Part shown: positions 1 through 7,573 of the stretch, piece by piece
How positions within the stretch are numbered: the first letter of the stretch is position 1
How the letters are laid out: every line of letters starts with the position of its first letter
From: CAZSNH01 sp052388455
GTDB taxonomy: Bacteria > Pseudomonadota > Alphaproteobacteria > Rhizobiales > Hyphomicrobiaceae
DNA length: 25,056 bases
NCBI GenBank assembly: GCA_052388455.1
Contig: JBQTIA010000064.1
Coordinates: 1-25,056, forward strand
Reading direction: 5' to 3'
Notes under the pieces: model-generated
Told to the model about the DNA's origin: nothing
Database searches by the model: none
What the model saw: only the letters and a program-made list of their open reading frames with translations
Position numbers and translations under genes: made by a program

Positions 1-636
1 TTCGTGGAGCTCGAGCCGCTGTGTCTTGAACTGCTTCATCAGTTGGTGGTCGTGGGTTGCGATGAGGACGGAGGTGCCGAGCCGGTTGAGCTCGATGAAC
101 AGGCGCAAGAGACGGCGCGCCATCTGCGGGTCGACGTTGCCGGTCGGCTCGTCGGCGAGCAGGAGCTCCGGCTTGCCGATCACCGCGCGTGCGATCGCGG
201 CGCGCTGCTTCTCCCCGCCCGAGAGCACCGGGGGATAGGCATGCATGCGATCGCCGAGGCCGACCCACTGCAGCAAGTCGGTCACGTCCTCGCGGTAGTC
301 GCCGATCTTCTTGCCGACCACGCGCAGCGGCAGCGCCACGTTCTCCCAGGTTGTCAGGTGATCGAGCAGGCGGAAATCCTGGAACACGATGCCGATGCGG
401 CGGCGGAGCGGCGCCCGCTTCGAGGTCGAGATGCGGCTCACGTCCTGGCCGAAGATGTGAATCTGGCCGCGGGTCGGGTGCAGCGACATGAACAGCAGCC
501 GCAGCAGCGACGACTTTCCGGCGCCGGACGGGCCGGTGAGGAAGTGGAAGGAGCCGGGGCGCAAATGAAAGTTGATCTCGGACAGGACTTCCGGTCCGCG
601 GTCGTACTTCAAGGCGACGTTGGAGAGCCTTATCAA
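1..636 (-). CDS. ftsE: cell division ATP-binding protein FtsE (3' end beyond window)
   Basis: ABC-type ATPase that pairs with the membrane protein FtsX at the septum and couples ATP hydrolysis to division and peptidoglycan hydrolase activation. The 212 visible residues hold a Walker A motif GPSGAGKSS near residue 37, a Q-loop segment VFQDFRLLDH, Walker B LLLADEPTGNVD and the switch histidine in IATHDH. FtsE is usually about 220 residues, so only a few C-terminal residues should lie outside the left edge. The start is taken as TTG at 636, giving the typical FtsE opening (M)IRLSNVALKYD; no in-frame ATG lies just upstream. ftsX would be expected next, outside the window. The gene diverges from hpt across a 249-bp gap that carries a 15-nt palindrome. 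Confidence 0.93.
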   Translation of the reverse strand, partial: MIRLSNVALKYDRGPEVLSEINFHLRPGSFHFLTGPSGAGKSSLLRLLFMSLHPTRGQIHIFGQDVSRISTSKRAPLRRRIGIVFQDFRLLDHLTTWENVALPLRVVGKKIGDYREDVTDLLQWVGLGDRMHAYPPVLSGGEKQRAAIARAVIGKPELLLADEPTGNVDPQMARRLLRLFIELNRLGTSVLIATHDHQLMKQFKTQRLELHE

Positions 637-685
637 GTTGGTCCGCCGGGTTGCGAGGGTCGGTTCATTCTGGCGATTGCGTTCT

Positions 686-700
686 AGCGGGTGACCCGCT
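686..700. promoter_or_regulatory. 15-nt palindrome upstream of ftsE
   Basis: AGCGGGT and ACCCGCT arms match perfectly around a single central G. The site lies 50 bp upstream of the TTG start of ftsE in the ftsE/hpt divergent interval. A second short palindrome, ATCAATTGAT, follows at 706-715. Either could be an operator or form a hairpin in the ftsE leader. No regulator can be named from sequence. Confidence 0.3.
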
Positions 701-885
701 CTGCGATCAATTGATTAGGATTATGGCGGGGTCGTGTGCACAAGTAATTGGCCATCTGGGGTCTGGTCGAACACCCGGCGAAGCGCCTTGCGCGACGCTT
801 GGACGCGGCGCATTGTCTTGCTGCGGCTCCGCCCATGTGGGTTCGCCGTTAGACCAGCAATGTGAACTCTTTACGGGCTGCCGGC

Positions 886-1440
886 ATGACATCGGACAAG
901 GCTGTCGCCAACGACGTCGAGGTGATCTTCACAGCCGACAGGATCGCCGAGCGTCTGGAGGCGCTGGCGGCTGAAATCGCTGCCCGCGGGTATGAGCGCC
1001 TGCTCGTGGTCGCCGTGCTCAAGGGCAGCTTCGTGTTCGCCGCCGACCTGATCCGCGCCCTGAACCGCGCGGGTCTCGAGCCCGAGGTCGATTTCCTGAC
1101 GCTCTCCAGCTACAAAAAGAGCAAAACATCGTCGGGCCGCGTCGAAATCCTGCGCGATCTCGATCTCGGGGTGGAAGACCGGAACGTGCTTCTGGTCGAC
1201 GACGTGCTCGACTCGGGGCGCACACTCGTTTTCGCGAAAGACCTGATCTCGGCCCGCGGCGCCCGCTCCATCTCCACGTGTGTGCTGCTCGACAAGGCGG
1301 TGGCGAGGGCCGTCAACGTGGCAGCCGATTTCCGTGCCTTCGAATGCGCCGACGAGTTCGTGGTCGGTTACGGGATGGACGTGGCCCACCGCTACCGGGA
1401 GCTGCCCTACGTGGGCCGCGTCAGGCGGGATGCCGATTGA
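886..1440 (+). CDS. hpt: hypoxanthine phosphoribosyltransferase
   Basis: Cytoplasmic purine-salvage enzyme that transfers the phosphoribosyl group of PRPP to hypoxanthine (often also guanine) to make IMP or GMP. The type I phosphoribosyltransferase signature is clear: LLVDDVLDSGRTL near residues 99-111 is the PRPP-binding loop, VAVLKGSFVFAADL is the conserved N-terminal strand and loop, and the C-terminal segment ADEFVVGYGMD is typical of Hpt. ATG at 886 gives 184 residues, normal for the family. A GTG at 862 is in frame and would add eight residues; neither start has a strong Shine-Dalgarno. A CpdR-like receiver follows 61 bp downstream on the same strand and may be cotranscribed. Confidence 0.92.
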   Translation: MTSDKAVANDVEVIFTADRIAERLEALAAEIAARGYERLLVVAVLKGSFVFAADLIRALNRAGLEPEVDFLTLSSYKKSKTSSGRVEILRDLDLGVEDRNVLLVDDVLDSGRTLVFAKDLISARGARSISTCVLLDKAVARAVNVAADFRAFECADEFVVGYGMDVAHRYRELPYVGRVRRDAD

Positions 1441-1501
1441 CGTGTGGAGCGGGCGCATGGGGTGCTGACAGACCGCCCGCAACAATCGAGAGGGACCTGC
1501 C

Positions 1502-1861
1502 ATGGCTCGCATTCTCCTGGCCGATGACGATGCCGCGACGCGCGACCTCGTCCGGCGCGCCCTCGAGGCCGACGGTCACCACGTCGTCGTGACCGAGGAC
1601 GGCAGCGCGGCGCTCGAGCGGCTCTCGCAGGGCACCGGTTTCGATGTGCTCGTGACCGACGTCAACATGCCGGGGCTGGATGGCATTACGCTCGCCGAGC
1701 GCGCCATTGCCGCCGGGCGCGGGATCGCCGTGGTGCTGATGAGCGGCTACTCCGACCAGCTCGAAAAGGCCAAGGGGATGGGCGGCGGGCGCGTAGCGAC
1801 GCTGTCGAAACCCTTCAGTTTGGAGCAGGCGCGGGCGGCGGTCCGGACCGTCGCGCGCTGA
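1502..1861 (+). CDS. cpdR: single-domain response regulator, CpdR-like
   Basis: Stand-alone receiver domain of 119 residues with no output domain. The acidic pocket (DDD at 8-10), the phosphoacceptor Asp in LVTDVNMPGLDG, the conserved Ser of VLMSGYSD and the Lys of the LSKPFSL motif are all present. Short receivers of this kind in Alphaproteobacteria include CpdR, which in its unphosphorylated form directs ClpXP to the cell pole to degrade cell-cycle proteins. The opening ARILLADDDAATRDLVRRAL and the closing KPFSLEQARAAV resemble rhizobial CpdR, but DivK-like or other stand-alone receivers cannot be excluded. A good Shine-Dalgarno (GAGAGGGA) precedes the ATG. Confidence 0.75.
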   Translation: MARILLADDDAATRDLVRRALEADGHHVVVTEDGSAALERLSQGTGFDVLVTDVNMPGLDGITLAERAIAAGRGIAVVLMSGYSDQLEKAKGMGGGRVATLSKPFSLEQARAAVRTVAR

Positions 1862-1940
1862 CGTAGGTTTCCGGTCGGCGCGCCGGTATTTGATTTCCTT
1901 GGCGTGCGGCCGCCCCGCCAAACCCGCGCGCCGATACCGC

Positions 1941-1966
1941 CGAGCGGAGGTCGGAACGTCCGCTCG
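1941..1966. terminator. possible terminator hairpin between convergent genes
   Basis: An 8-bp perfect stem (CGAGCGGA / TCCGCTCG) with a 10-nt loop lies between the convergent ends of the receiver gene and the EamA transporter gene. It is followed on the plus strand only by GATTCTAT, a weak T-tract, so its terminator role is tentative. Confidence 0.3.
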
Positions 1967-1972
1967 ATTCTA

Positions 1973-2872
1973 TCAGCGAGGCGCTGCACGCACGATTTGC
2001 TCCCTGCGCAGCGTGTAGAGGCCGGCGGCGCAGACGATGGCGATGCCGATCATCGACAGCAGGTCGGGGATCTCGCCCCAGATCAGCCAGCCGACGGCCA
2101 GCGCCGCCACCATGCCGGAATAGCGGAAGGGCGTAGCGGCCGAGACCTCGCCCGTGCGCATGGTGACGACCATGAAAACATAGCCGCCGAGCAGAAAGGC
2201 GCCGGCGATGCCGAGCCGCATCAGGTCCAGGCTCGACGGCACGATCCAGGTCTCGAAGGGCCACATCAAAAATCCGGAGCCGAGGGTCGCGACCGAGGAC
2301 ATGGCGGTCAGCGTCAGTGTTGAAACGGACTTTGGGATTCCACGGGTGGCGAAGTCGCGCAGGATGGTGAAGGCGATGGCGGCGAGCACCAGCAGGCCCG
2401 CCGCCGAGAAGGCCGTGGTGCCCGGCCGGATGATCAGCAGCACGCCGACGAGACCGGTTGCCGTCGCCAGCCATCGCCGCCAGCCGACGGGCTCTCCGAG
2501 AAACGCGGCGGCGGCGGCCGTGATGGCGAGCGGAGCGAATTGTCCGATCCCGGCCGCGTCGGCAATCGGCATCACGGCCAGCGCCGAGAGAAACGTGATA
2601 GTCGACCCGCCTTCGCCGACCATGCGCCAGCCAATCAGCCGCCAGGGCGGCCGGGACGGCAGCGAGAGCCCGCCGGTCGCGACGCCATAGCCGAGGATCA
2701 GCACGGTCGCCACCGCGTTGCGAATGACGATGCTCTCGCCGACCGGCAGATGTGCCGTCACGAGCTTCATCATCACGTCGACGACGGTGAAGAAGGCGGT
2801 AGCGGCCAGCACGGCGAGAATGGCGTGGACGTTGCCGTCGGCCGTGCGGGCTGGCGTGTCGAGGGTTGTCAT
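1973..2872 (-). CDS. EamA/DMT-superfamily transporter
   Basis: Inner-membrane drug/metabolite transporter with two EamA repeats and about ten predicted helices. Hydrophobic segments include ILAVLAATAFFTVVDVMM at the N terminus, FLSALAVMPIADAAGIGQFAPLAI in the middle and LLSMIGIAIVCAAGLYTL at the end. Its 299 residues are standard for the family. ATG at 2872 is preferred because it gives a short cytoplasmic leader (TTLDTPARTADGN) before helix 1; the frame stays open to 2965 but the added segment is Pro/Gly-rich and not family-like. The gene lies 111 bp downstream of moaA on the same strand and may be cotranscribed. Substrate is unknown; family members export amino acids, metabolites or drugs. 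Confidence 0.88.
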   Translation of the reverse strand: MTTLDTPARTADGNVHAILAVLAATAFFTVVDVMMKLVTAHLPVGESIVIRNAVATVLILGYGVATGGLSLPSRPPWRLIGWRMVGEGGSTITFLSALAVMPIADAAGIGQFAPLAITAAAAAFLGEPVGWRRWLATATGLVGVLLIIRPGTTAFSAAGLLVLAAIAFTILRDFATRGIPKSVSTLTLTAMSSVATLGSGFLMWPFETWIVPSSLDLMRLGIAGAFLLGGYVFMVVTMRTGEVSAATPFRYSGMVAALAVGWLIWGEIPDLLSMIGIAIVCAAGLYTLRREQIVRAAPR

Positions 2873-2983
2873 GCGGGGCGGGGGGTGAGCGAGGCCGGAG
2901 TGCCCCTGCTTGGCACGCTTCAGGTGCCGCTCCAAGCCCGACGCGATGGCAGGGCCGGCCGGCAATCGGGCGAAACACCAGTC

Positions 2984-3997
2984 TCAGCCGCCCGTCACGC
3001 TCATGTGCCGTGCGACGGCCGGCTTTTTCGTTCGCCGGTCGATGACGAAGTCGTGGCCCTTGGGCTTGCGTGCGATGGCCGCGTCGATCGCCGATAGAAG
3101 CGGCGCGTCGTCGGCGGGGCAGGCGCGCAGCGGTGCGCGGAGGTCGGCGGCGTCGTCCTGACCGAGGCACATGTAGAGCGTGCCGGTGCAGGTCAGACGC
3201 ACGCGGTTGCAGCTCTCGCAGAAATTGTGCGTCATAGGCGTGATGAACCCGAGCCTGCCGCCGGTTTCCTTGATCCTCACGTAACGCGCCGGCCCACCTG
3301 TACGGTAGGGGATGTCCTCCAGCGTCCAGCGGTCGAGCAGGCGTGCGCGGACGATCGACAGCGGCAGGTACTGGTCCGTGCGGTCGCCGTCGACGTCGCC
3401 GAGTGGCATGGTCTCGATCAGCGTCAGATCGGCGCCGCGGCCGTGCGAGAAGCGGATCAGGTCGTCGATCTCGGTTTCGTTGACGCCCTTCAGAGCCACC
3501 GCGTTGATCTTGATCGCGAGACCGGCCTTCTCCGCCGCCGCGATGCCGCCGAGCACGTCGTCCAGGTTGCCCCAGCGGGTGATGTCCCTGAACTTCTGCG
3601 GGTCGAGCGTGTCGAGAGAGACGTTGACGCGCTTGACGCCCGCCGCAGCGAGATCGCCGGCGTGCTTGGCAAGCTGGCTGCCGTTGGTGGTCAGCGTCAG
3701 CTCGTCGAGCGCACCCGTTTCCAGATGCCGGCCGAGCGACCGGAACAGCGTCATGATGTCCTTGCGCACCAGCGGTTCGCCGCCGGTGATGCGCAGTTTC
3801 CTGACACCCTTCGACACGAACGCCGAGCACAGCCGGTCGAGCTCCTCGAGCGTCAGGAGATCGCGCTTCGGCAGGAACGTCATGTGCTCCGACATACAGT
3901 AGACGCATCGGAAGTCGCAGCGATCCGTCACCGACACGCGCAGATACGTGACGTAGCGGCCGAAGGGATCGATCAGGTTGGCGTGTTCGTTGGACAT
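2984..3997 (-). CDS. moaA: GTP 3',8-cyclase MoaA (molybdenum cofactor biosynthesis)
   Basis: Radical SAM enzyme that converts GTP to 3',8-cyclo-7,8-dihydro-GTP, the first step of molybdopterin synthesis, with MoaC. Both iron-sulfur sites are visible: the N-terminal CxxxCxxC at Cys27, Cys31 and Cys34 that binds SAM, and the C-terminal CxxC-x13-C in FCESCNRVRLTC...MCLG that holds the GTP-binding cluster. The SAM-binding ITGGEPLVR motif is present and the protein ends in the Gly-Gly tail essential to MoaA. ATG at 3997 gives 337 residues, the usual length. The frame is open upstream to 4174, but that 59-residue extension lacks family character. Other Moco genes are absent from the window. Confidence 0.96.
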   Translation of the reverse strand: MSNEHANLIDPFGRYVTYLRVSVTDRCDFRCVYCMSEHMTFLPKRDLLTLEELDRLCSAFVSKGVRKLRITGGEPLVRKDIMTLFRSLGRHLETGALDELTLTTNGSQLAKHAGDLAAAGVKRVNVSLDTLDPQKFRDITRWGNLDDVLGGIAAAEKAGLAIKINAVALKGVNETEIDDLIRFSHGRGADLTLIETMPLGDVDGDRTDQYLPLSIVRARLLDRWTLEDIPYRTGGPARYVRIKETGGRLGFITPMTHNFCESCNRVRLTCTGTLYMCLGQDDAADLRAPLRACPADDAPLLSAIDAAIARKPKGHDFVIDRRTKKPAVARHMSVTGG

Positions 3998-4155
3998 GTG
4001 GGCGATCGTTGCTGGCCGGTTCCGGCGTGTTGGCGGCAAGGTAGTCACCCAAGGCGCAAGTGCAAGGGCGTTCTGCACGTTGGACGGAAACGGTCCGGAT
4101 CGTCGACAGCGGTCACGGTCGAGGTCGTACGCACGTAAGTCCCGCACATGGAGCA

Positions 4156-4185
4156 ACTTTAAAGTACCACTCATTGTGCTATACT
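4156..4185 (+). promoter_or_regulatory. putative promoter and operator of the toxin-antitoxin pair
   Basis: A candidate -35 TTTAAA (4158-4163) and -10 TATACT (4180-4185) are separated by 16 bp. The -35 lies inside a perfect 10-bp palindrome ACTTTAAAGT (4156-4165), placed where an XRE antitoxin would block the promoter. A partial AGTA...TACT pair also spans the spacer. Autoregulation is inferred from how HigBA-type modules work. Confidence 0.4.
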
Positions 4186-4205
4186 ACCGTGAAGGAGTCT
4201 TTGAC

Positions 4206-4598
4206 GTGCGGGTCTACAAGCTCAAGGCGTTTGCTCGATTTCAACGCCGTGAGGGTCTGACTGATGCAGCCATGGCGCAAGCTGTGTGCCGACTGGAGCA
4301 GGGTTTGATCGATGCCGAACTGGGAGGCGGGCTCGTCAAGCAACGGGTTGCGCGGCCTGGGCAGGGAAAGAGTGGAGGCTGGCGAACGATTATTGCCTAT
4401 CGTCGCGGCGAACGAGCCGTGTTCCTCTTTGGCTTTTCCAAAAGCGATCGGGAGAACATCGCAGATGACGAAGTCGTTGGCTGGCAACGCGTTGCGCGGC
4501 TCTATTTCGCGCTTGTTGCCGATGAACTCGGTGAAGCGATCGCGGCAAGGGAACTGATCGAGGTGTATTATGGCAACGATGACCAAGACCAAAACTAA
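4206..4598 (+). CDS. RelE/HigB-like type II toxin
   Basis: RelE-superfamily toxin of the DUF1044/HigB2-like kind, expected to cleave mRNA on the ribosome. The 130 residues carry the family hallmarks: an N-terminal (V)RVYKLKAFARF, the block GGLVKQRVARPGQGKSGGWRTIIAYRRG and RAVFLFGFSKSDRENI. The basic residues of the middle block are those associated with RNA binding and cleavage in the family. GTG at 4206 is chosen because a strong AAGGAG lies eight bases upstream; the frame stays open to 3978 without homology. The antitoxin gene begins 29 bp before the toxin stop. The order is toxin first, as in HigBA. Third-position GC is lower than in neighbouring genes, consistent with acquisition by transfer. 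Confidence 0.85.
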   Translation: MRVYKLKAFARFQRREGLTDAAMAQAVCRLEQGLIDAELGGGLVKQRVARPGQGKSGGWRTIIAYRRGERAVFLFGFSKSDRENIADDEVVGWQRVARLYFALVADELGEAIAARELIEVYYGNDDQDQN

Positions 4599-4926
4599 GC
4601 CCGTCGGCACAAGCCGCATGAGGACTGAGATCGTCGAGGCGATGCGCGGGCTGCACAAGCTTGGCGCGGTCAGCGACGACGAACTCGAAAAGACGACGCT
4701 GAGGATGCTCGGAAGCGACGCGCTGCCGAAAGTGTCGCCGCTCTCGCCCGCGCAAATTACGGCAGTACGCGAGAAGGCGGGCGTCAGCCAGGCGGTCATG
4801 GCCGGTTTCCTCAACGTGGCGGTCAGCACCATCAGCCAATGGGAGCGCGGAGAACGCAAACCCACCGGAACGGCGCTCAAGCTGCTGCAAGTGGTCAAGA
4901 CGAAGGGCCTCGACGCGCTGCGCTGA
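4570..4926 (+). CDS. XRE-family antitoxin (HigA-like)
   Basis: Antitoxin that should bind and neutralise the overlapping upstream toxin and repress their shared promoter. The 118 residues have a Lys/Thr-rich disordered N terminus (about 1-30), expected to wrap the toxin, and a C-terminal helix-turn-helix at about 62-112 with REKAGVSQAVMAGFLNVAVSTISQWERGERKPTG split across the HTH helices. This N-terminal toxin-binding/C-terminal DNA-binding arrangement matches HigA2-type antitoxins. ATG at 4570 overlaps the toxin by 29 bp, implying translational coupling; an in-frame ATG at 4579 is an alternative. No other genes appear to belong to the module. Confidence 0.85.
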   Translation: MATMTKTKTKPVGTSRMRTEIVEAMRGLHKLGAVSDDELEKTTLRMLGSDALPKVSPLSPAQITAVREKAGVSQAVMAGFLNVAVSTISQWERGERKPTGTALKLLQVVKTKGLDALR

Positions 4927-5030
4927 GCCTCGCAATAGCAGTCTTGGCTTGGCCGTCGGCACCGGCTATCAAATTTAGCGCGATCAGGGCCTTGCGACAG
5001 ACGGGGCCATCAGCGTGGGGGAACGCTAGG

Positions 5031-6728
5031 ATGACCAACGCCGTGAGCGACGACCGGGCCGATGCAAGCCCCGGCCTGCTCGACCGCGAGCGCATCATCG
5101 CGACGGCCGGGTTCAATCGCTGGCTGGTGCCCCCGGCGGCGCTCTGCATCCATCTCTGCATCGGCATGGCCTACGGCTTCTCGGTGTTCTGGAAGCCGCT
5201 GCAGGGTGCCCTCGTCGGGACCGACGGCAATCCACTGGCCGAATGCTCGGCCGGCGCAACCACCTTCGCCGAGAAGGCGGCCGGAACGGCGAAGGCGCTC
5301 ACCGCCACCGACTGCAACTGGAGCCAGTTCGACCTCGGCTGGATGTACACGTTCTTCTTCGTGCTGCTCGGCGTGTCCGCTGCCATCTGGGGCTTCTGGC
5401 TGGAGCGGGCGGGGCCGCGCAAGGCGGGCGTCGTATCGACGCTCTGCTGGTGCGGCGGACTGCTGATCTCCGCACTCGGCGTCTACTGGCACCAATTGTG
5501 GATGCTGTGGCTCGGCTCCGGCGTCATCGGCGGCATCGGCCTCGGCCTCGGGTACATCTCGCCCGTTTCGACGCTGATCAAATGGTTTCCCGACCGGCGC
5601 GGCATGGCGACCGGCATGGCGATCATGGGCTTCGGCGGCGGGGCCATGCTCGGTTCGCCGCTGGCGGCTCTTCTGATGAACCAGTTCAAGACGCCGACCG
5701 ACCCCGGTGTGTGGCAGACGTTTGTCGCCATGGCCTGCATCTACGCGGTCTTCATGACCATCGGCTCGTTCCGCTACCGCCTGCCCCCTGCGGGATGGAA
5801 GCCGGAAGGCTGGACGCCGCCGTCGAACACCAATGCGATGATCACCTCGAGGAACGTGCATCTCAGGAATGCACACAAGACTCCGCAGTTCTGGTTGCTG
5901 TGGACCATCCTCTGCATGAACGTCTCGGCCGGCATCGGCATCATCGGCGCGGCCTCTCCGATGCTGCAGGAAACCTTCGGGGGGCAGCTGATCGGCAAGC
6001 CAGACCTCGGATTCGCCGATCTGAAATCCGACGTGGCGCTCGCCGCCGCCGCGGCGGCCATCGGTGCCGGCTTTGTCGGCCTCATCTCGCTGTTCAACAT
6101 CTTCGGCCGCATCGTGTGGGCGTCCTCGTCGGACAAGCTCGGCCGCAAGCAGACCTATTTCATCTTTTTCACGCTCGGGGCGGCGCTCTACGTGCTCGCC
6201 GCCTTCGGCGCGGACTGGAAGTCGATGGCCATCCTGGTCGGCGCGTTCTGCATCATCGCCTCGATGTACGGCGGCGGGTTCGCGACCATTCCCGCCTATC
6301 TCGCCGACATCTTCGGCACGCAGTTCGTCGGCGCCATTCACGGGCGACTGCTGACCGCGTGGTCCACGGCCGGAATCCTCGGTCCAGTGGTGGTCAACTA
6401 TCTGCACGACACACGACAAGCGGCCGGCATTCCGCCCGATCAGCTTTACGCGCCCATCTACTACATCCTGGCTGGAATGCTGGTGGCCGGATTCGTCGCC
6501 AATCTGCTCGTGCGCCCGGTCGATTCCAAGTGGCACATGAGTGACGCCGAGGTGGCGGACGAACTCGCCAAGCTGCACGCGAAGAGCACGCCAGCCGCCA
6601 CCGGCTCCTTCGGAATCGGCAAGGGTGGACTGGATGTCCCTGCGGCGCTGTTCTGGCTGTTCGTCGGTGTGCCGCTGGCCTGGGGCATCTGGAACACGTT
6701 TGAAAAGGCTCTGGTGCTGTTCCAGTAG
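5031..6728 (+). CDS. OFA-family MFS transporter (oxalate/formate antiporter-like) with fused small-subunit helix
   Basis: Major facilitator of the oxalate:formate antiporter family, inner membrane, with about 12 core helices. Family features include WLVPPAALCIHLCIGMAYGFSVF split over helix 1, GIGLGLGYISPVSTLIKWFPDRRGMATG across helices 4-5, and the second-half motif IFGRIVWASSSDKLGRKQ. A soluble loop after helix 1 (about residues 60-95) carries two cysteines. The 565 residues exceed the usual 400-450: after helix 12 and a linker, a thirteenth helix LFWLFVGVPLAWGIWNTF closes the protein. It resembles the separate 'MFS transporter small subunit' peptide found beside such transporters elsewhere. 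No oxalate or formate catabolic genes lie nearby, so substrate is open. ATG at 5031 has only a weak Shine-Dalgarno. Confidence 0.9.
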   Translation: MTNAVSDDRADASPGLLDRERIIATAGFNRWLVPPAALCIHLCIGMAYGFSVFWKPLQGALVGTDGNPLAECSAGATTFAEKAAGTAKALTATDCNWSQFDLGWMYTFFFVLLGVSAAIWGFWLERAGPRKAGVVSTLCWCGGLLISALGVYWHQLWMLWLGSGVIGGIGLGLGYISPVSTLIKWFPDRRGMATGMAIMGFGGGAMLGSPLAALLMNQFKTPTDPGVWQTFVAMACIYAVFMTIGSFRYRLPPAGWKPEGWTPPSNTNAMITSRNVHLRNAHKTPQFWLLWTILCMNVSAGIGIIGAASPMLQETFGGQLIGKPDLGFADLKSDVALAAAAAAIGAGFVGLISLFNIFGRIVWASSSDKLGRKQTYFIFFTLGAALYVLAAFGADWKSMAILVGAFCIIASMYGGGFATIPAYLADIFGTQFVGAIHGRLLTAWSTAGILGPVVVNYLHDTRQAAGIPPDQLYAPIYYILAGMLVAGFVANLLVRPVDSKWHMSDAEVADELAKLHAKSTPAATGSFGIGKGGLDVPAALFWLFVGVPLAWGIWNTFEKALVLFQ

Positions 6729-6776
6729 CGTGCGCGGCGCTTGGCGCGACTATGGGTGCGGCCGTGTCGGCAGCGA

Positions 6777-7502
6777 TCAGATGTTGCGGGTCAGCAGATC
6801 GGCAAGCCGGCGGCGCGCCTCCGGCATCGCCTCCCCTCGCGGCTGGTAGACGCGACTTTCCAGAAAGTACCCGGTCAGCGCCAGGCCGTCGGCGAGATCG
6901 CCGGGACTGATGCCGGCGTGACGCGACCTTGTGAGAAACGCCGGCAGCCGCAGCAGCTTGTCGCGGTAAGGCTCTCCGGCGGAGGCCGAAACGGCCCTCC
7001 CCGACTTCGGCGAGACGTAGAGCAGCTGATCGTTGGAGCCTGTCGCGGCGCATTCCGAGAGATCGAGGCCGTAGCCCAGCTCATCCAGCAGGGCCAGCTC
7101 CCATCGCACGTACAGCGCCGGCCACACGCCGGGGTCGTCGAGGAAGCCGAGCACGAACAGCGTCACCTCGTAGAGATTGGGATGCGGATCGCGCTCGGGC
7201 AGCAACCGTGTGAGTGCGGCGATTGCGGTCAAAGCGGCGAGCGCGCCCGCGTCGTCCATGGCGGTCGCCGCGTGTCCCCGCCGCAGCTCGACCGTGATGT
7301 GTCCGAGCTGTTCCGCCAGCCGCGCCTTCCAGGTGCAGTCGACATGGTTGCCGGTCTGCAGGATCGGCCGCAAGCGTCGCGAGCGGCCGCCGTGCACCAG
7401 CCCCAGGAACCGCCCGTGACCGCGCGTGAACACTTCGGCGACCGCCGCCGTCTCGCCGTGCGGCCGGACCGTGAGGATGATGGCTTCGTCCGTCCAATGC
7501 AT
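6777..7502 (-). CDS. recO: DNA repair protein RecO
   Basis: RecF-pathway mediator that binds SSB-coated single-stranded DNA and, with RecR, loads RecA at gaps. The N-terminal OB-fold is recognisable in WTDEAIILTVRPHGETAAVAEVFTRGHGRF (about residues 3-32), followed by the conserved GGRSRR and LQTGN segments; the helical C-terminal domain follows. Length of 241 residues is typical of alphaproteobacterial RecO. No zinc-finger cysteines are seen. It is the last gene of the era cluster, 71 bp after era, and that gap is filled by a large inverted repeat. On the coding strand the bases just upstream of the ATG read CCTCCTTT, anti-SD-like rather than SD, so translation may rely on a weak site or coupling. 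Confidence 0.93.
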   Translation of the reverse strand: MHWTDEAIILTVRPHGETAAVAEVFTRGHGRFLGLVHGGRSRRLRPILQTGNHVDCTWKARLAEQLGHITVELRRGHAATAMDDAGALAALTAIAALTRLLPERDPHPNLYEVTLFVLGFLDDPGVWPALYVRWELALLDELGYGLDLSECAATGSNDQLLYVSPKSGRAVSASAGEPYRDKLLRLPAFLTRSRHAGISPGDLADGLALTGYFLESRVYQPRGEAMPEARRRLADLLTRNI

Positions 7503-7510
7503 GCAAAGGA

Positions 7511-7572
7511 GGTTACAGGGGACAGGTTACAGGTGACAGTCGCCCTGTAACCTGTCCCCTGTAACCTGTTCC
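7511..7572. repeat. perfect 23-bp inverted repeat built of 14-bp tandem units
   Basis: Arms at 7511-7533 and 7544-7566 are exact reverse complements around a 10-nt loop. Each side is itself a tandem pair of 14-mers: GGTTACAGGGGACA then GGTTACAGGTGACA at 7511-7538, and CTGTAACCTGTCCC then CTGTAACCTGTTCC at 7545-7572. It lies between era and recO, abutting the era stop codon, and would fold into a very stable RNA hairpin in a shared transcript. It could be a copy of a dispersed intergenic palindromic element, an mRNA-stabilising or attenuating hairpin, or both. There is no T-run after it on the minus strand, so it is not a classical terminator. Confidence 0.9.
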
Positions 7573-7573
7573 C

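Noticed and set aside
1815..4052. Open frame of 745 codons on the minus strand spanning the EamA gene and moaA
   Set aside because: Arg/Pro/Ala-rich translation without domains; it is a shifted frame over two well-supported genes, a usual effect of high GC.
5010..6578. Open frame of 522 codons on the minus strand opposite the MFS transporter
   Set aside because: His/Arg/Glu-rich antisense translation with no recognisable fold; the plus-strand transporter is clear.
7511..7572. Repeat units considered as a remnant CRISPR array
   Set aside because: The units are 14 bp, directly abutting without spacers, and arranged as an inverted pair; no cas genes are nearby.
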